In this document: positions 26,751 to 34,888 of the stretch, one piece after another
How the letters are laid out: the number at the start of each line of letters is the position of its first letter
Position numbering within the stretch: the stretch's first letter is position 1
Assembly (NCBI GenBank): GCA_010202265.1
Contig: CP047918.1
Span: 186,001-250,000 of the forward strand
Length of the DNA stretch: 64,000 nucleotides
DNA from: Candidatus Saccharibacteria bacterium oral taxon 955
Lineage (GTDB): Bacteria; Patescibacteriota; Saccharimonadia; Saccharimonadales; Saccharimonadaceae
Direction of reading: 5' to 3'
Position numbers and translations under genes: made by a program
Notes under the pieces: model-generated
Databases searched by the model: none
Seen by the model: the letters and a program-made list of their open reading frames with translations, nothing else
What the model was told of the DNA's origin: nothing

Positions 26751-27968
26751 GTGACGGAGTATACGCCACATGATGACGCAGTAAAAACACGTCGTAGAGA
26801 CAATATGGTGTCAAAAAGTACCTTTTTTGTATCGATTGCTTTCGTAGCGTTAGTGGGTTATATCGCTGGAACGCGTAGTGATCAACTGTATGCAGCGATT
26901 GCGCCAGTGTTTGGCATAAAGGCGAGTGCTGACTCGCTTAACACCTCTGTTTTGCAGGATGCTTATCGTAATCTCAGGGCAAATTACGATGGTAAGCTTG
27001 ATGCCGATGCCCTAAGTGATGGAGCAGTCCGCGGTATGGTTGCGGCGGCGGACGATCGCTATACGGTATTTATGGATAAAAAAGAAGCCGAGGAGTTTAA
27101 CAGAGGTCTCAGCGGTCAGGTGTCCGGGATTGGAAGCGAGATTGGTCGGCGTAGCAACCAGCCAACGGTTTTGAGGGTGCTGAATGACTCGCCAGCAGAA
27201 AAGGCGGGCGTAAAGAGCGGAGATGTGTTCGTTGCGGTTAATGGTGAGTCGGTCGAGGGCAAGGACGCTTCGGCCGTTGCTAGTAGGGTGCGTGGTGAGG
27301 CTGGTACCTCTGTTAAGTTGACGATGAAGCGTGGAGAATCGACTGTTGATTTTACTATAGTACGCGCTCAGGTGAGTGATCCTAGTGTGCGATGGTCGGT
27401 GTCTGACGGAGTCGGTACGATGATTATCTCACGATTTGACGCACAGACGGCATCTCTGGCGCGTCAGGCGGCGAGTGAGCTAAAATCCCAGGGTGTTAAA
27501 GCTGTGATCGTCGATCTACGTGATAACGGTGGAGGGTATCTCAATGCGGCACGAGATGTGGCGGGGATATGGCTCAATAATCAGATAGTCGTGACGGAAA
27601 AAGCTGGCGACAAGGTGACAGATGAAGTAAAAACGGGCTCATCGGCGATCCTCGATGGAATGAAGACTATTTTGCTTGTCAACAGAGATAGTGCAAGTGC
27701 GAGTGAAATATTGGCAGGTGCGCTTCAGGAACATGGCAAGGCAACGCTTGTCGGCCAGAAGACGTTTGGTAAGGGTACGGTTCAAAAGGTGTTGAATCTT
27801 GCTGATGGTCGTCTTCTCAAGGTTACCGTAGCACGCTGGTATACGCCAAAGGGTAAAAACATTACAAAGGAGGGGATTACTCCAGAAGCGATCGTAGAGC
27901 TGACAGCCGATGATATGAATGCTGGTCGCGATCCACAGCGCGACAAAGCGATGGATCTAGCTAAATAA
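26751..27968 (+). CDS. ctpA: C-terminal processing protease (S41, PDZ)
   Basis: 405 aa. An N-terminal membrane anchor (about 22-42), a helical region, a PDZ domain (about 120-205) with GIGSEIGRR and SPAEKAGVKSGDVFVAVNGESV, then the S41 protease domain. The serine is in NRDSASASEILAGAL and the lysine in GQKTFGKGTVQ, giving the Ser-Lys dyad of CtpA/Prc enzymes. These proteases trim or degrade envelope proteins, including peptidoglycan hydrolases in other bacteria, which fits its place after the FtsEX/CHAP genes. The GTG start is backed by AAGGAG 7 nt upstream. Confidence 0.94.
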   Translation: MTEYTPHDDAVKTRRRDNMVSKSTFFVSIAFVALVGYIAGTRSDQLYAAIAPVFGIKASADSLNTSVLQDAYRNLRANYDGKLDADALSDGAVRGMVAAADDRYTVFMDKKEAEEFNRGLSGQVSGIGSEIGRRSNQPTVLRVLNDSPAEKAGVKSGDVFVAVNGESVEGKDASAVASRVRGEAGTSVKLTMKRGESTVDFTIVRAQVSDPSVRWSVSDGVGTMIISRFDAQTASLARQAASELKSQGVKAVIVDLRDNGGGYLNAARDVAGIWLNNQIVVTEKAGDKVTDEVKTGSSAILDGMKTILLVNRDSASASEILAGALQEHGKATLVGQKTFGKGTVQKVLNLADGRLLKVTVARWYTPKGKNITKEGITPEAIVELTADDMNAGRDPQRDKAMDLAK

Positions 27969-28010
27969 CACTTATGGTATACTGTAGATAGAAACGATAG
28001 GAAAAGGTAT

Positions 28011-28406
28011 ATGGATATTACAAAGAAAAAGATTCTACTAGTAGAAGATGATATAGCACTAGCTGCCGTGTATCGTTCAAGGCTTGAGCTTGAGGGTTTT
28101 GAAATCCATGAAGTAAATAATGGTGAAGATGCGCTCTCGGCAGCGGTGTCGTTTAAGCCTGATTTGATCTTGCTGGACGCTATGATGCCAAAGATTAGTG
28201 GATTTGATGTTCTTGATATTCTTCGTAATACCCCAGAAACCACAAATATTCGTGTCATCATGCTTACTGCACTTAGCCAGCCGAAGGACAAGGAGAGGGC
28301 AGAGCAACTTGGAGTTGATGACTATCTTGTGAAGTCGCAAGTGGTGATCGGCGATGTGGTTGCACGAGTTAAGCACCATCTCGGCCTAGACGGTCAACTA
28401 TCATAG
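28011..28406 (+). CDS. Single-domain response regulator
   Basis: 131 aa, one CheY-like receiver domain with no output domain. The acidic pocket is in LLVEDD, the phosphoacceptor Asp in LLDAMMPK, the switch Thr in VIMLTAL and the Lys in DDYLVKSQ. There is no adjacent kinase; the nearest lies at 34889 with its own regulator. TATACT at 27977-27982 lies upstream, and AGGAAAAGG precedes the ATG. Confidence 0.9.
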   Translation: MDITKKKILLVEDDIALAAVYRSRLELEGFEIHEVNNGEDALSAAVSFKPDLILLDAMMPKISGFDVLDILRNTPETTNIRVIMLTALSQPKDKERAEQLGVDDYLVKSQVVIGDVVARVKHHLGLDGQLS

Positions 28407-28422
28407 GGAAAAATAGTAGAGG

Positions 28423-28459
28423 AATTGCCATAAGTATATTGACTTTTTGGCAATTTTTT
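28423..28459 (+). terminator. Terminator after the response regulator gene
   Basis: A perfect 8-bp stem (28423-28430 with 28448-28455), a 17-nt loop and a T run. The -35 box of the next gene lies in its loop. Confidence 0.55.
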
Positions 28460-28467
28460 GCTATAAT
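28439..28467 (+). promoter_or_regulatory. Promoter of the coiled-coil protein gene
   Basis: TTGACT (28439-28444) and TATAAT (28462-28467) are separated by exactly 17 nt, one of the best full promoters in the window. The predicted leader is about 37 nt. Confidence 0.75.
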
Positions 28468-28510
28468 TAGACCATAAAGTTAAAAAGTACAAAAATAGAA
28501 TAGTTACTAT

Positions 28511-29701
28511 ATGGCCAAACAGAACCCTGAATCGATTCATCGCACTAACCTAGAGGAGCTTGGCGCTGACGCTGAGCTTTATGCCGACCAAAAGCCAGTA
28601 CGATATACGTATGACCCAGAAAATACACCGACTCTTACTACCGCTCAGATGAGCAAGATTGAGCAGGCAGTTTTATCGGCCGCAGATGCGGGCGAGACTA
28701 CCGAACAACAGCAGGTGATTGCAGATGAGATGTTAGCCAAGATTGGATTTGATCCGTCGACTGCAGTAGACGGAGTTCAGGTTGGCTATATTGAGAGTGA
28801 CGATGGTAAACGTGAGCTTCGTGCGTTTGTAAGTGATTGTCGCGACATCGGGACTAGCTTACGAAATGTTGAATTTGAGCCAATGACAAACGGATTGTCT
28901 GAGATAGCAGTAGATAAGCCCGCAGAGCCTAATCTACGAGAGCAGATCGCTGACTTGCAGGCGTTTGCTGAGCGCGTTGCTGACTCCAATGTAGCTTCGC
29001 TAGATGGGTCTGATGCTAATGATGGGTTAGATACGAGATCGCCAGAAGACTCGATCGGTGAGCTGTATCGTCATCAGGAGTTGGCAATCGAAACGATCAG
29101 GGCGGAGCTAATAGACCGTGTAAATCGACTCGAGTATAGTTTCGACGAGACTTCTCAAGAGCGTCAGCGATACCGTCGGGCGTTGGACGAAATGCTTGAT
29201 GAGGTTGATAGTATAGTGATGAAGCTGAGGCAAGCGGAATCGGTTGACTCTGGCAGTATCCGTCGTTTGATTGACGACTATGCGGGTCCAGCGAGTCGGG
29301 CGGTGTCAAATGATACTACGGGTATTGAGAGTGATAAGCGGGCCATACTGGAGCTTCAGTCAGCGATTGAAGACATAGAGTCTGAGGCGCGTACTAAACT
29401 CGACGAGGAGAGTTATAAAAAGATAAAGTCGGCTTTGAATAGTGCGGACAGTGCGATATCTGAATTGCTTTACGATCGAGGTGTTGTTGCTTATGAAACT
29501 GATGAGGCTCGAAGCTACTTCAACCGGATGATGTCGCTTATCGACCAGATGCAGCACGATAGATTGGGTATGGAGGCGTATGGGAGTGAGATTGGTTCAA
29601 GTCTTTGCAGCTTACGAGACAGCTTAGCAACAATCGATCGGCGCCAGAAGCGATTACCTGCGTCGATAGGTGATCTTAAAAGTCGCTTAACTGCTGTGTA
29701 G
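28511..29701 (+). CDS. Acidic coiled-coil protein of unknown function
   Basis: 396 aa, strongly acidic, no signal peptide or membrane segment. Residues 150-390 are mostly predicted helix/coiled coil, with repeated Glu/Arg/Gln heptads in SIGELYRHQELAIETIRAEL and later stretches. Residues about 65-85 include VIADEMLAKIGFDPST, which resembles part of the N-terminal region of the phosphoesterase at 2932; a shared small module is possible. No catalytic motif is visible. It has its own strong promoter and terminator, so it is expressed alone. Function unknown. Confidence 0.7.
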   Translation: MAKQNPESIHRTNLEELGADAELYADQKPVRYTYDPENTPTLTTAQMSKIEQAVLSAADAGETTEQQQVIADEMLAKIGFDPSTAVDGVQVGYIESDDGKRELRAFVSDCRDIGTSLRNVEFEPMTNGLSEIAVDKPAEPNLREQIADLQAFAERVADSNVASLDGSDANDGLDTRSPEDSIGELYRHQELAIETIRAELIDRVNRLEYSFDETSQERQRYRRALDEMLDEVDSIVMKLRQAESVDSGSIRRLIDDYAGPASRAVSNDTTGIESDKRAILELQSAIEDIESEARTKLDEESYKKIKSALNSADSAISELLYDRGVVAYETDEARSYFNRMMSLIDQMQHDRLGMEAYGSEIGSSLCSLRDSLATIDRRQKRLPASIGDLKSRLTAV

Positions 29702-29720
29702 GGGTTGGGTTTGCGAAAGA

Positions 29721-29755
29721 AAATACCCACTTTGTCTGTAAGTGGGTATTTGTTA
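29721..29755. terminator. Bidirectional terminator between the coiled-coil gene and rpmA
   Basis: A perfect 12-bp stem (29721-29732 with 29740-29751) and a 7-nt loop between two convergent genes, with T-rich flanks on both strands. Confidence 0.85.
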
Positions 29756-29770
29756 TTGAATAGGTGGAAG

Positions 29771-30043
29771 CTATTCAACGCAAACTTGCGTACGAGGGTG
29801 AGTGCGACCAGTAAATGAGGCTTTTTTAACCTTTTTGAAGCTGACGACACCGTCAACCGCAGCATGAATGGTAAAATTGCGGCTGGTGTATGTGCCAGGG
29901 CCAGCAATCTTTGTGCTACCGGTCTGGCGAACAAGAACTTCGCCGGCGGAGACTTTTTGACCACCAAAGCGCTTCACACCGAGACGTGCACCGGCGTTGT
30001 TGTGGATGTTCTTGCTTGAACCGCCTGCTTTAACCTTTGACAT
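29771..30043 (-). CDS. rpmA: Ribosomal protein bL27
   Basis: 90 aa. The conserved core NAGARLGVKRFGGQKVSAGEVLVRQ and the C-terminal SFKKVKKASFTGRTHP identify bL27 of the large subunit near the peptidyl transferase centre. The N-terminus begins MSKVKAGGSSKN without the cleavable extension found in Firmicutes. It is not next to rplU or obg as in most bacteria. AAGGAG lies upstream of the ATG on the minus strand. Confidence 0.96.
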   Translation of the reverse strand: MSKVKAGGSSKNIHNNAGARLGVKRFGGQKVSAGEVLVRQTGSTKIAGPGTYTSRNFTIHAAVDGVVSFKKVKKASFTGRTHPRTQVCVE

Positions 30044-30080
30044 TGTGACTCCTTAAAACACTAGTAAATCAATCTGTTCC

Positions 30081-30109
30081 ATTTTACGCTCTTTTGGCGG
30101 TTTCGTCAA
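30081..30109 (-). promoter_or_regulatory. Promoter of rpmA
   Basis: On the minus strand TTGACG (30104-30109) and TAAAAT (30081-30086) are spaced 17 nt. The leader of about 30 nt contains AAGGAG. The -35 box overlaps the last codons of the upstream methyltransferase gene. Confidence 0.65.
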
Positions 30110-31296
30110 GCCTTTTTGAGGATAAGTAGCTCTCGGGCGACAACTTGGTTCTCCCGATAGTAGAGAAGTTGTTCGTTACGAATATTTTTTAGGGTGACCT
30201 GAGTGTAGCCGAGCTTTTCGAGCTGATTGATTAGTGGCAGGTGGGTGAAGTGGCGATGTCCGTCGTGCCAGGCGGGTACGGCGATGCATAACGAGGTACC
30301 TGATTTTAGTTGTGGAGCGAGGTTTTTGAGAAATTCACTGATAATATGGTTGCAGTTTTTGATAACTTCTTGAAGTTTTTCGGGTCTTGGCGGTGCTGAG
30401 AACGGTTGTCCGAGGTAGGTCTCACAGATTACGGCGCTTAGGAAGTTGGCCTCTACCCACTGAAAATTAGTGGCATCGCCTTGGCGAATAGACAATATTG
30501 TGCCAATGTTTTTGTGGGTCTTTTGGAGCCAGGATAGGTTTTCGATGGTGTAGTCAATCATCTTTTGACTGAGGTCGGTGCCGTAGACGGAGTAGCCCCT
30601 GAGAAGAGCTTCCTGGAGGACTGTACCAGTTCCACAAAATGGGTCTAGAATATGTTTGTTTTGTGTGTCGCCGTCAAATCGTGACTCACCAATAGCTAGA
30701 TTGATCATGAGTTGGGCTAGTTTTGGAGGTAGCATACCTACAAAAGCATCACGGCGTGGGCGATCGCGGTCGCGTCGAGCGTAGGCGGTGATATTCTGCG
30801 CACCTATACTTTCGGCGACGATTACCTTACCGCTAGCCGAGCGAACTACCAATAGTTCGACATGATTATTCGACAATCCCAGTTTGTTGTGGTGGCTGGT
30901 TGCGGTGTTTAGGGCCAGTTCAGCATTTGGAATTAAGCGAAGACTGACGCCTTTTTCTTTTAGTTTTGACTTGAGTGCTAGGCCGGTTTTCTGGATGTCG
31001 CGTGCGGTAGATTTGAATCCGTAAGCACTGATACCAAGTGTAATTTTGCCTTCGTGTCTACTCCAGGCGTCGAGATAGGTGCGGACAATCTCTATGCCGA
31101 CGCGACGCCAGTCGCCAGATAGTTCGGCAACAACACGACCAGCTTTTTTGGTTCCACCGAGAATGTCCAGGTCAAATTTGGGTGTGGAAATAGTTACGCT
31201 GATATCGGAAAACCACCGAACAGACTCTAGTCCATAGAGCCGTTCAAGTTCGGCGATGCCTAGGGCAGGTTGGCGACCAAGTATAGCGATGTACAT
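30106..31296 (-). CDS. THUMP-type RNA methyltransferase (TRM11/TrmG10-like)
   Basis: 396 aa from the ATG at 31296. The N-terminal part (about 1-165) has the ferredoxin-like/THUMP layout, beginning MYIAILGRQPALGIAELE. The C-terminal Rossmann methyltransferase has the SAM motif LDPFCGTGTVLQEALLRG and an acidic GTDLSQKMIDY strand end. In tRNA guanine-N2 methyltransferases the catalytic motif is D/N-P-P-Y; here the matching strand reads VICETYLGQP, so the chemistry or target may differ. Longer readings to 31566 run through the divergent gene and are rejected. It has a leaderless-type promoter shared with the flippase-like gene. Confidence 0.8.
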   Translation of the reverse strand: MYIAILGRQPALGIAELERLYGLESVRWFSDISVTISTPKFDLDILGGTKKAGRVVAELSGDWRRVGIEIVRTYLDAWSRHEGKITLGISAYGFKSTARDIQKTGLALKSKLKEKGVSLRLIPNAELALNTATSHHNKLGLSNNHVELLVVRSASGKVIVAESIGAQNITAYARRDRDRPRRDAFVGMLPPKLAQLMINLAIGESRFDGDTQNKHILDPFCGTGTVLQEALLRGYSVYGTDLSQKMIDYTIENLSWLQKTHKNIGTILSIRQGDATNFQWVEANFLSAVICETYLGQPFSAPPRPEKLQEVIKNCNHIISEFLKNLAPQLKSGTSLCIAVPAWHDGHRHFTHLPLINQLEKLGYTQVTLKNIRNEQLLYYRENQVVARELLILKKA

Positions 31297-31302
31297 ATCT
31301 AT

Positions 31303-31310
31303 AGTATACT
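31303..31310. promoter_or_regulatory. Shared palindromic -10 box for divergent genes
   Basis: AGTATACT is self-complementary, so both strands read TATACT. On the plus strand it ends 8 nt before ATG 31319, and on the minus strand 6 nt before ATG 31296. The whole intergenic region is only 22 bp. Confidence 0.65.
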
Positions 31311-31318
31311 GGATAGAT

Positions 31319-32368
31319 ATGAAGAAGCTATCGCTAAGGACGTGGATTAGCATTTTGACATTTGTGCTGATCGGCGTGATATTGTTCTTTTCCCGCAAGG
31401 AGTTAATTCGTGCGTGGGAACTGATCGGAAAAGTGGACCCCTGGATACTAGCTCTACTGGTACCAGTTATAATCGCTGGATATCTTGCGTCGGGAGAGAT
31501 GGTGTTTTCGTATCTTCGCCAGAAACATCTCATAAAAGATGTAAGTATGTGGACGCAAGCGCGCATTTCACTTGAATTAAACTTTGTAAACCATATTCTT
31601 CCTAGTGGTGGCGTCAGTGGTATCTCCTATATGAACTGGCGGTTGGCGCGCTACGGCGTGCCAATTGGGCGTGCGACGATGGCACAGGTACTGCGCTATG
31701 TAGCGGGATTTGCTAGTTTGATTGCACTACTCGCTATTGCGGTCTTCGTCGTTACGATTGATGGACATCTAAATCGGTGGATTATTTTGATGAGCTCCAC
31801 GCTTGTAACGGTGATGGTTTTTGTGACGATTGGCGGAATGTATCTTATGGGTGATCCACAGCGTATGCATCGTGTCGCGCAGCGGATATCGCGTTTTTGC
31901 AACAAAATCGTTCGTAAGGTGACATTTGGTCGAGTCGAGCAAGTTATTAAGCCGTCGAAGCTAGTTGAGTTTCTTGACGATATGTCAGACGATTACCAGA
32001 GTATGATGCGCGACAAGAGGGTGCTATTACAGCCGTTTTTGTGGGGCCTGTTCTTTACTATTACAGAGGTGGCGATATTCTGGATCGTTTTTTGGTCGCT
32101 TGGATCGCCGGTGAATCCTGCGCCTATTCTGATTGCTTATGGTCTAGCGAGTCTTGCGGCATTTGCAATCGTTACGCCAGGTGGCGCGGGGGCGTATGAG
32201 GCTATTATGGTGTTTGTACTAGCAGTTGCGGGCATGCCGCAGGGTGAGGCGATTGCCGGAATTGTGCTTACTCGGGCGATTGTCCTCGCAGTAACGATTA
32301 TTATCGGATGGGTATTTTATCAACGAGTGGTTATGAAGTATGGTAAGCGACCAGACGCCAATATTTAA
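31319..32368 (+). CDS. Flippase-like integral membrane protein (MprF N-domain / UPF0104 family)
   Basis: 349 aa with about eight membrane helices. The sequence has the family marks LPSGGVSGISYMNWRLARYG (about 95-114) and VTPGGAGAYEAIMVF near the C-terminus, typical of the LPG-synthase transmembrane domain found in MprF and as stand-alone proteins. There is no C-terminal aminoacyl-transferase domain, so it cannot make lysyl-phosphatidylglycerol itself. A lipid flippase or carrier role is inferred from the family. ATG 31319 follows the shared -10 box; the upstream start at 31256 lies in the divergent gene. Confidence 0.85.
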   Translation: MKKLSLRTWISILTFVLIGVILFFSRKELIRAWELIGKVDPWILALLVPVIIAGYLASGEMVFSYLRQKHLIKDVSMWTQARISLELNFVNHILPSGGVSGISYMNWRLARYGVPIGRATMAQVLRYVAGFASLIALLAIAVFVVTIDGHLNRWIILMSSTLVTVMVFVTIGGMYLMGDPQRMHRVAQRISRFCNKIVRKVTFGRVEQVIKPSKLVEFLDDMSDDYQSMMRDKRVLLQPFLWGLFFTITEVAIFWIVFWSLGSPVNPAPILIAYGLASLAAFAIVTPGGAGAYEAIMVFVLAVAGMPQGEAIAGIVLTRAIVLAVTIIIGWVFYQRVVMKYGKRPDANI

Positions 32369-33440
32369 TGTTAGCGATTTTGTCGCCAGCCTTAATCAGA
32401 CGCTTGAATACGCGTATCCAATCGTTGAGATTGAGGGCGAAGTAGCTAATTTTAAGATTAATCAGGGTAAGTGGGTATTTTTTGACCTGAAAGACGAAAC
32501 GACTAGCGTCGGGTGTTTTATGTCGCTTTACAACCTGCGAGTTCAGGTTGAGGACGGCATGAAAGTCCTGGTTCGGGCGTCGCCAAAAGTTACTCAGTGG
32601 GGAAAATTTAGCCTGACGATTCAGTCGATTCGTCCAAGTGGCGAGGGAAGTATTAAAAAAAGTTTTGAGCTATTGAAAGCAAAGCTTGAAAAAGAAGGAC
32701 TATTTGCCGCAGAGCGAAAGCGAACTCTGCCAGAGATTCCAAATTATGTTGGTGTAATCAGTAGCGTGCAGGCGGCTGGGTATGCGGATTTTGTCAAAAT
32801 TATTGATGAACGTTGGGGCGGATTGCGAGTAGACGTCGCACACACCCAAGTTCAGGGGGCTAGCGCGGCTGATCAGATCATTCGAGCGATCAAGTATTTC
32901 AACGAGAAAGAGGTTCTACCTGAGGTGCTGGTGATTATTCGTGGCGGGGGTAGTGCTGATGATCTGAATGTATTTAACGATGAGTTGCTAGTACGCGAGA
33001 TTGCTTCCAGCCGTATTCCAACGCTAGTTGGGGTGGGGCATGAGATTGATAAGACGCTTGCTGATCTGGCGGCTGATGTTCGGGCGGCAACGCCAAGTAA
33101 CGCTGCCCAGATTCTCGTACCAGACAGGCGCGAACTTGTTGCTTCACTTCGCCATCTAGTCGGTCGTATATTGCTTCGCATGGAGCAGTTTGTGACGGAC
33201 ATTGATGATGAATCTAAGCAACTGTTGCGTCATGGTCTAAGTATGCTGAATGCGCGAGCCGATATTCTGCTCAATCAGGTGGTGACACAGCGCCAGGTGC
33301 TAGTAGCTTATGACCCTAGAGCGGTTTTAAAACGTGGATATGCAATGATCCGCGGACAGGCTATACCTGGTAAGTGTATCACTATTGAGCGACGGCAGGA
33401 CACTATAATAGCGGAGGTAAAAGATGTCTCAAGAAAATAA
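32340..33440 (+). CDS. xseA: Exodeoxyribonuclease VII large subunit
   Basis: 366 aa, shorter than the usual 400-450. The N-terminal OB-fold has EGEVANFKINQGKWVFFDLKD (in two parts), followed by the catalytic domain with VGVISSVQAAGYADF, VIIRGGGSADDLNVFND and GVGHEIDKTLADLAADVRAATPSNAA. The coiled-coil C-terminal part is short, which explains the size. The enzyme degrades single-stranded DNA in repair. It overlaps the flippase-like gene by 29 bp and xseB by 17 bp. Confidence 0.95.
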   Translation: MVSDQTPIFNVSDFVASLNQTLEYAYPIVEIEGEVANFKINQGKWVFFDLKDETTSVGCFMSLYNLRVQVEDGMKVLVRASPKVTQWGKFSLTIQSIRPSGEGSIKKSFELLKAKLEKEGLFAAERKRTLPEIPNYVGVISSVQAAGYADFVKIIDERWGGLRVDVAHTQVQGASAADQIIRAIKYFNEKEVLPEVLVIIRGGGSADDLNVFNDELLVREIASSRIPTLVGVGHEIDKTLADLAADVRAATPSNAAQILVPDRRELVASLRHLVGRILLRMEQFVTDIDDESKQLLRHGLSMLNARADILLNQVVTQRQVLVAYDPRAVLKRGYAMIRGQAIPGKCITIERRQDTIIAEVKDVSRK

Positions 33441-33624
33441 ATCTATATCAGAAAAAATGACCAAGCTTGGCGAGCTGGTCGCGTGGTTTGAGGGCGAGGA
33501 GTTCGAGCTTGAGGTGGCTCTCGATAAATACAAAGAGGCTGAAAAATTGGCAGATGAAATTGAAAAGGACCTATCAGGTCTAAAAAATGAAATCACAGTC
33601 TTGAAGCAGAAGTTTGATGCCTAG
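33424..33624 (+). CDS. xseB: Exodeoxyribonuclease VII small subunit
   Basis: 66 aa. A two-helix protein with KLGELVAWFEGEEFELEVAL and the KYKEAEKLADEIEKDLS helix typical of XseB, which binds the coiled coil of XseA. The start lies 17 bp inside xseA with GCGGAGG upstream, so the subunits are translationally coupled. Confidence 0.9.
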   Translation: MSQENKSISEKMTKLGELVAWFEGEEFELEVALDKYKEAEKLADEIEKDLSGLKNEITVLKQKFDA

Positions 33625-33640
33625 CAGAGATTGATTCCAT

Positions 33641-34147
33641 ATGTGGTTTTGGGTTGTTCTCGGAGTAGTTATTGTCACAATTGGGTTTGTGGCATTTACG
33701 GGGGCACCGTATGTTCCGTCAAAGAGGTCTGACCTCAAAAAAGCCTTTACCAAGCTATATAAACTGTCTCCTGGGGATGTGCTGGTTGATATTGGCTCTG
33801 GTGACGGGGTCGTACTTCGTGAGGCGAGTCGGCTCGGTGCGCGGGTAGTGGGGTATGAGATTCATCCGATTCTTGTAGCCGTCTCAAAGTGGCTCTCTCG
33901 CCATGATTCACGTGTTTCGGTGAAATTAGCCAATTTTTGGAAAACTCAACTACCAGATAACGTGACGATTGTCTACGTATTTGGTGAAGACCGGGATATC
34001 CATAAAATGTTTGAATATGTCCAACAGGAGTCTAATCGGTTGGAGCGCGAGATTATGCTCATGAGCTATGCATTTGAGGTGAATGGGGCGAAGCTGGTGA
34101 AATCACTCGGAGCACATCATCTCTACCAGGTTGCTCCTTTACAATAA
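33641..34147 (+). CDS. Membrane-anchored class I SAM-dependent methyltransferase
   Basis: 168 aa. One N-terminal membrane helix (about 2-22), then a compact Rossmann methyltransferase with motif I VDIGSGDGVVLREA (about 48-61) and VVGYEIHPILVAVS. The later strands VTIVYVFGED and EIMLMSYAF fit the fold, but the usual catalytic N/D-P-P-Y is missing. The target is unknown. It starts 16 nt after xseB. Confidence 0.75.
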   Translation: MWFWVVLGVVIVTIGFVAFTGAPYVPSKRSDLKKAFTKLYKLSPGDVLVDIGSGDGVVLREASRLGARVVGYEIHPILVAVSKWLSRHDSRVSVKLANFWKTQLPDNVTIVYVFGEDRDIHKMFEYVQQESNRLEREIMLMSYAFEVNGAKLVKSLGAHHLYQVAPLQ

Positions 34148-34161
34148 GCATATCTACCACG

Positions 34162-34167
34162 TATAAT
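34162..34167 (+). promoter_or_regulatory. -10 box (TATAAT), leaderless spacing, gene 34175
   Basis: A perfect TATAAT ends 7 nt before ATG 34175, with no Shine-Dalgarno sequence in between. Confidence 0.6.
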
Positions 34168-34174
34168 CATAAGC

Positions 34175-34837
34175 ATGAATACACGTCGCAATCTCGAACA
34201 TGGGGCGATTAATGGTAGCATTTTTGCTATTATAGCGCTCGTTATCCTCGTATTAGTGTTTGGCTCGTTTGGTGTCTGGGCTTATGTTAATTACCTAGAT
34301 CAGAAGCAGAATGTTGACGCCAAGGTAGAGGAGGCAACTGCAAAAGCGGTTCTAGAGAACTCAAAAAAACTCGAGGCTGATTTTGAGAAAAAGGAAAAAG
34401 AACCGATGCGGCAGTTTGCTGGTCCGTCAGATTATGGGCGTCTGACGTTTGATTACCCAAAAACGTGGAGCGCGTATCAGGCGACTGACGTTAGCAAGGG
34501 TGGTGGCGTGACGTATCATGCGTACCTCAACCCGATTTATGTTCCACCAGTTGGTGACAACCAGAAGATTGCTATTCGTATCACAATCGAACAAAAGACT
34601 TATGACCAGGCAGTAGCAGCCTACGATAAAGAGATTAAAAAAGGTAGTCTCAAATCAAGCGTATATGCAGACGGTGTACATACAGGAACAAAGATAGAAG
34701 GCAACTTCAATGCAGATGTTTATGGTACGGCTGTTCTCATCAAGATGCGAGATCGTACGCTAACGATACGTACAGATGGAGATGTATTCAAGGCTGATTT
34801 TGAGGCACTACTCAAAACAGTCAAGTTCAACGAGTAG
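34175..34837 (+). CDS. Membrane-anchored extracytoplasmic protein, PsbP-like C-terminal domain
   Basis: 220 aa. An N-terminal membrane helix (about 15-38) is followed by a charged coiled coil (about 40-75) and a globular domain (about 80-220) beginning GRLTFDYPKTWSAYQ. That opening, with alternating strands and a late helix, resembles PsbP/Mog1-type domains, a loose structural guess. No catalytic residues are recognised. It is probably exposed outside the membrane. Function unknown. Confidence 0.7.
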   Translation: MNTRRNLEHGAINGSIFAIIALVILVLVFGSFGVWAYVNYLDQKQNVDAKVEEATAKAVLENSKKLEADFEKKEKEPMRQFAGPSDYGRLTFDYPKTWSAYQATDVSKGGGVTYHAYLNPIYVPPVGDNQKIAIRITIEQKTYDQAVAAYDKEIKKGSLKSSVYADGVHTGTKIEGNFNADVYGTAVLIKMRDRTLTIRTDGDVFKADFEALLKTVKFNE

Positions 34838-34888
34838 GCAGTAGACTACCGCCCAATACCCTCGTCATGCTACACTGGGTTCATACGT

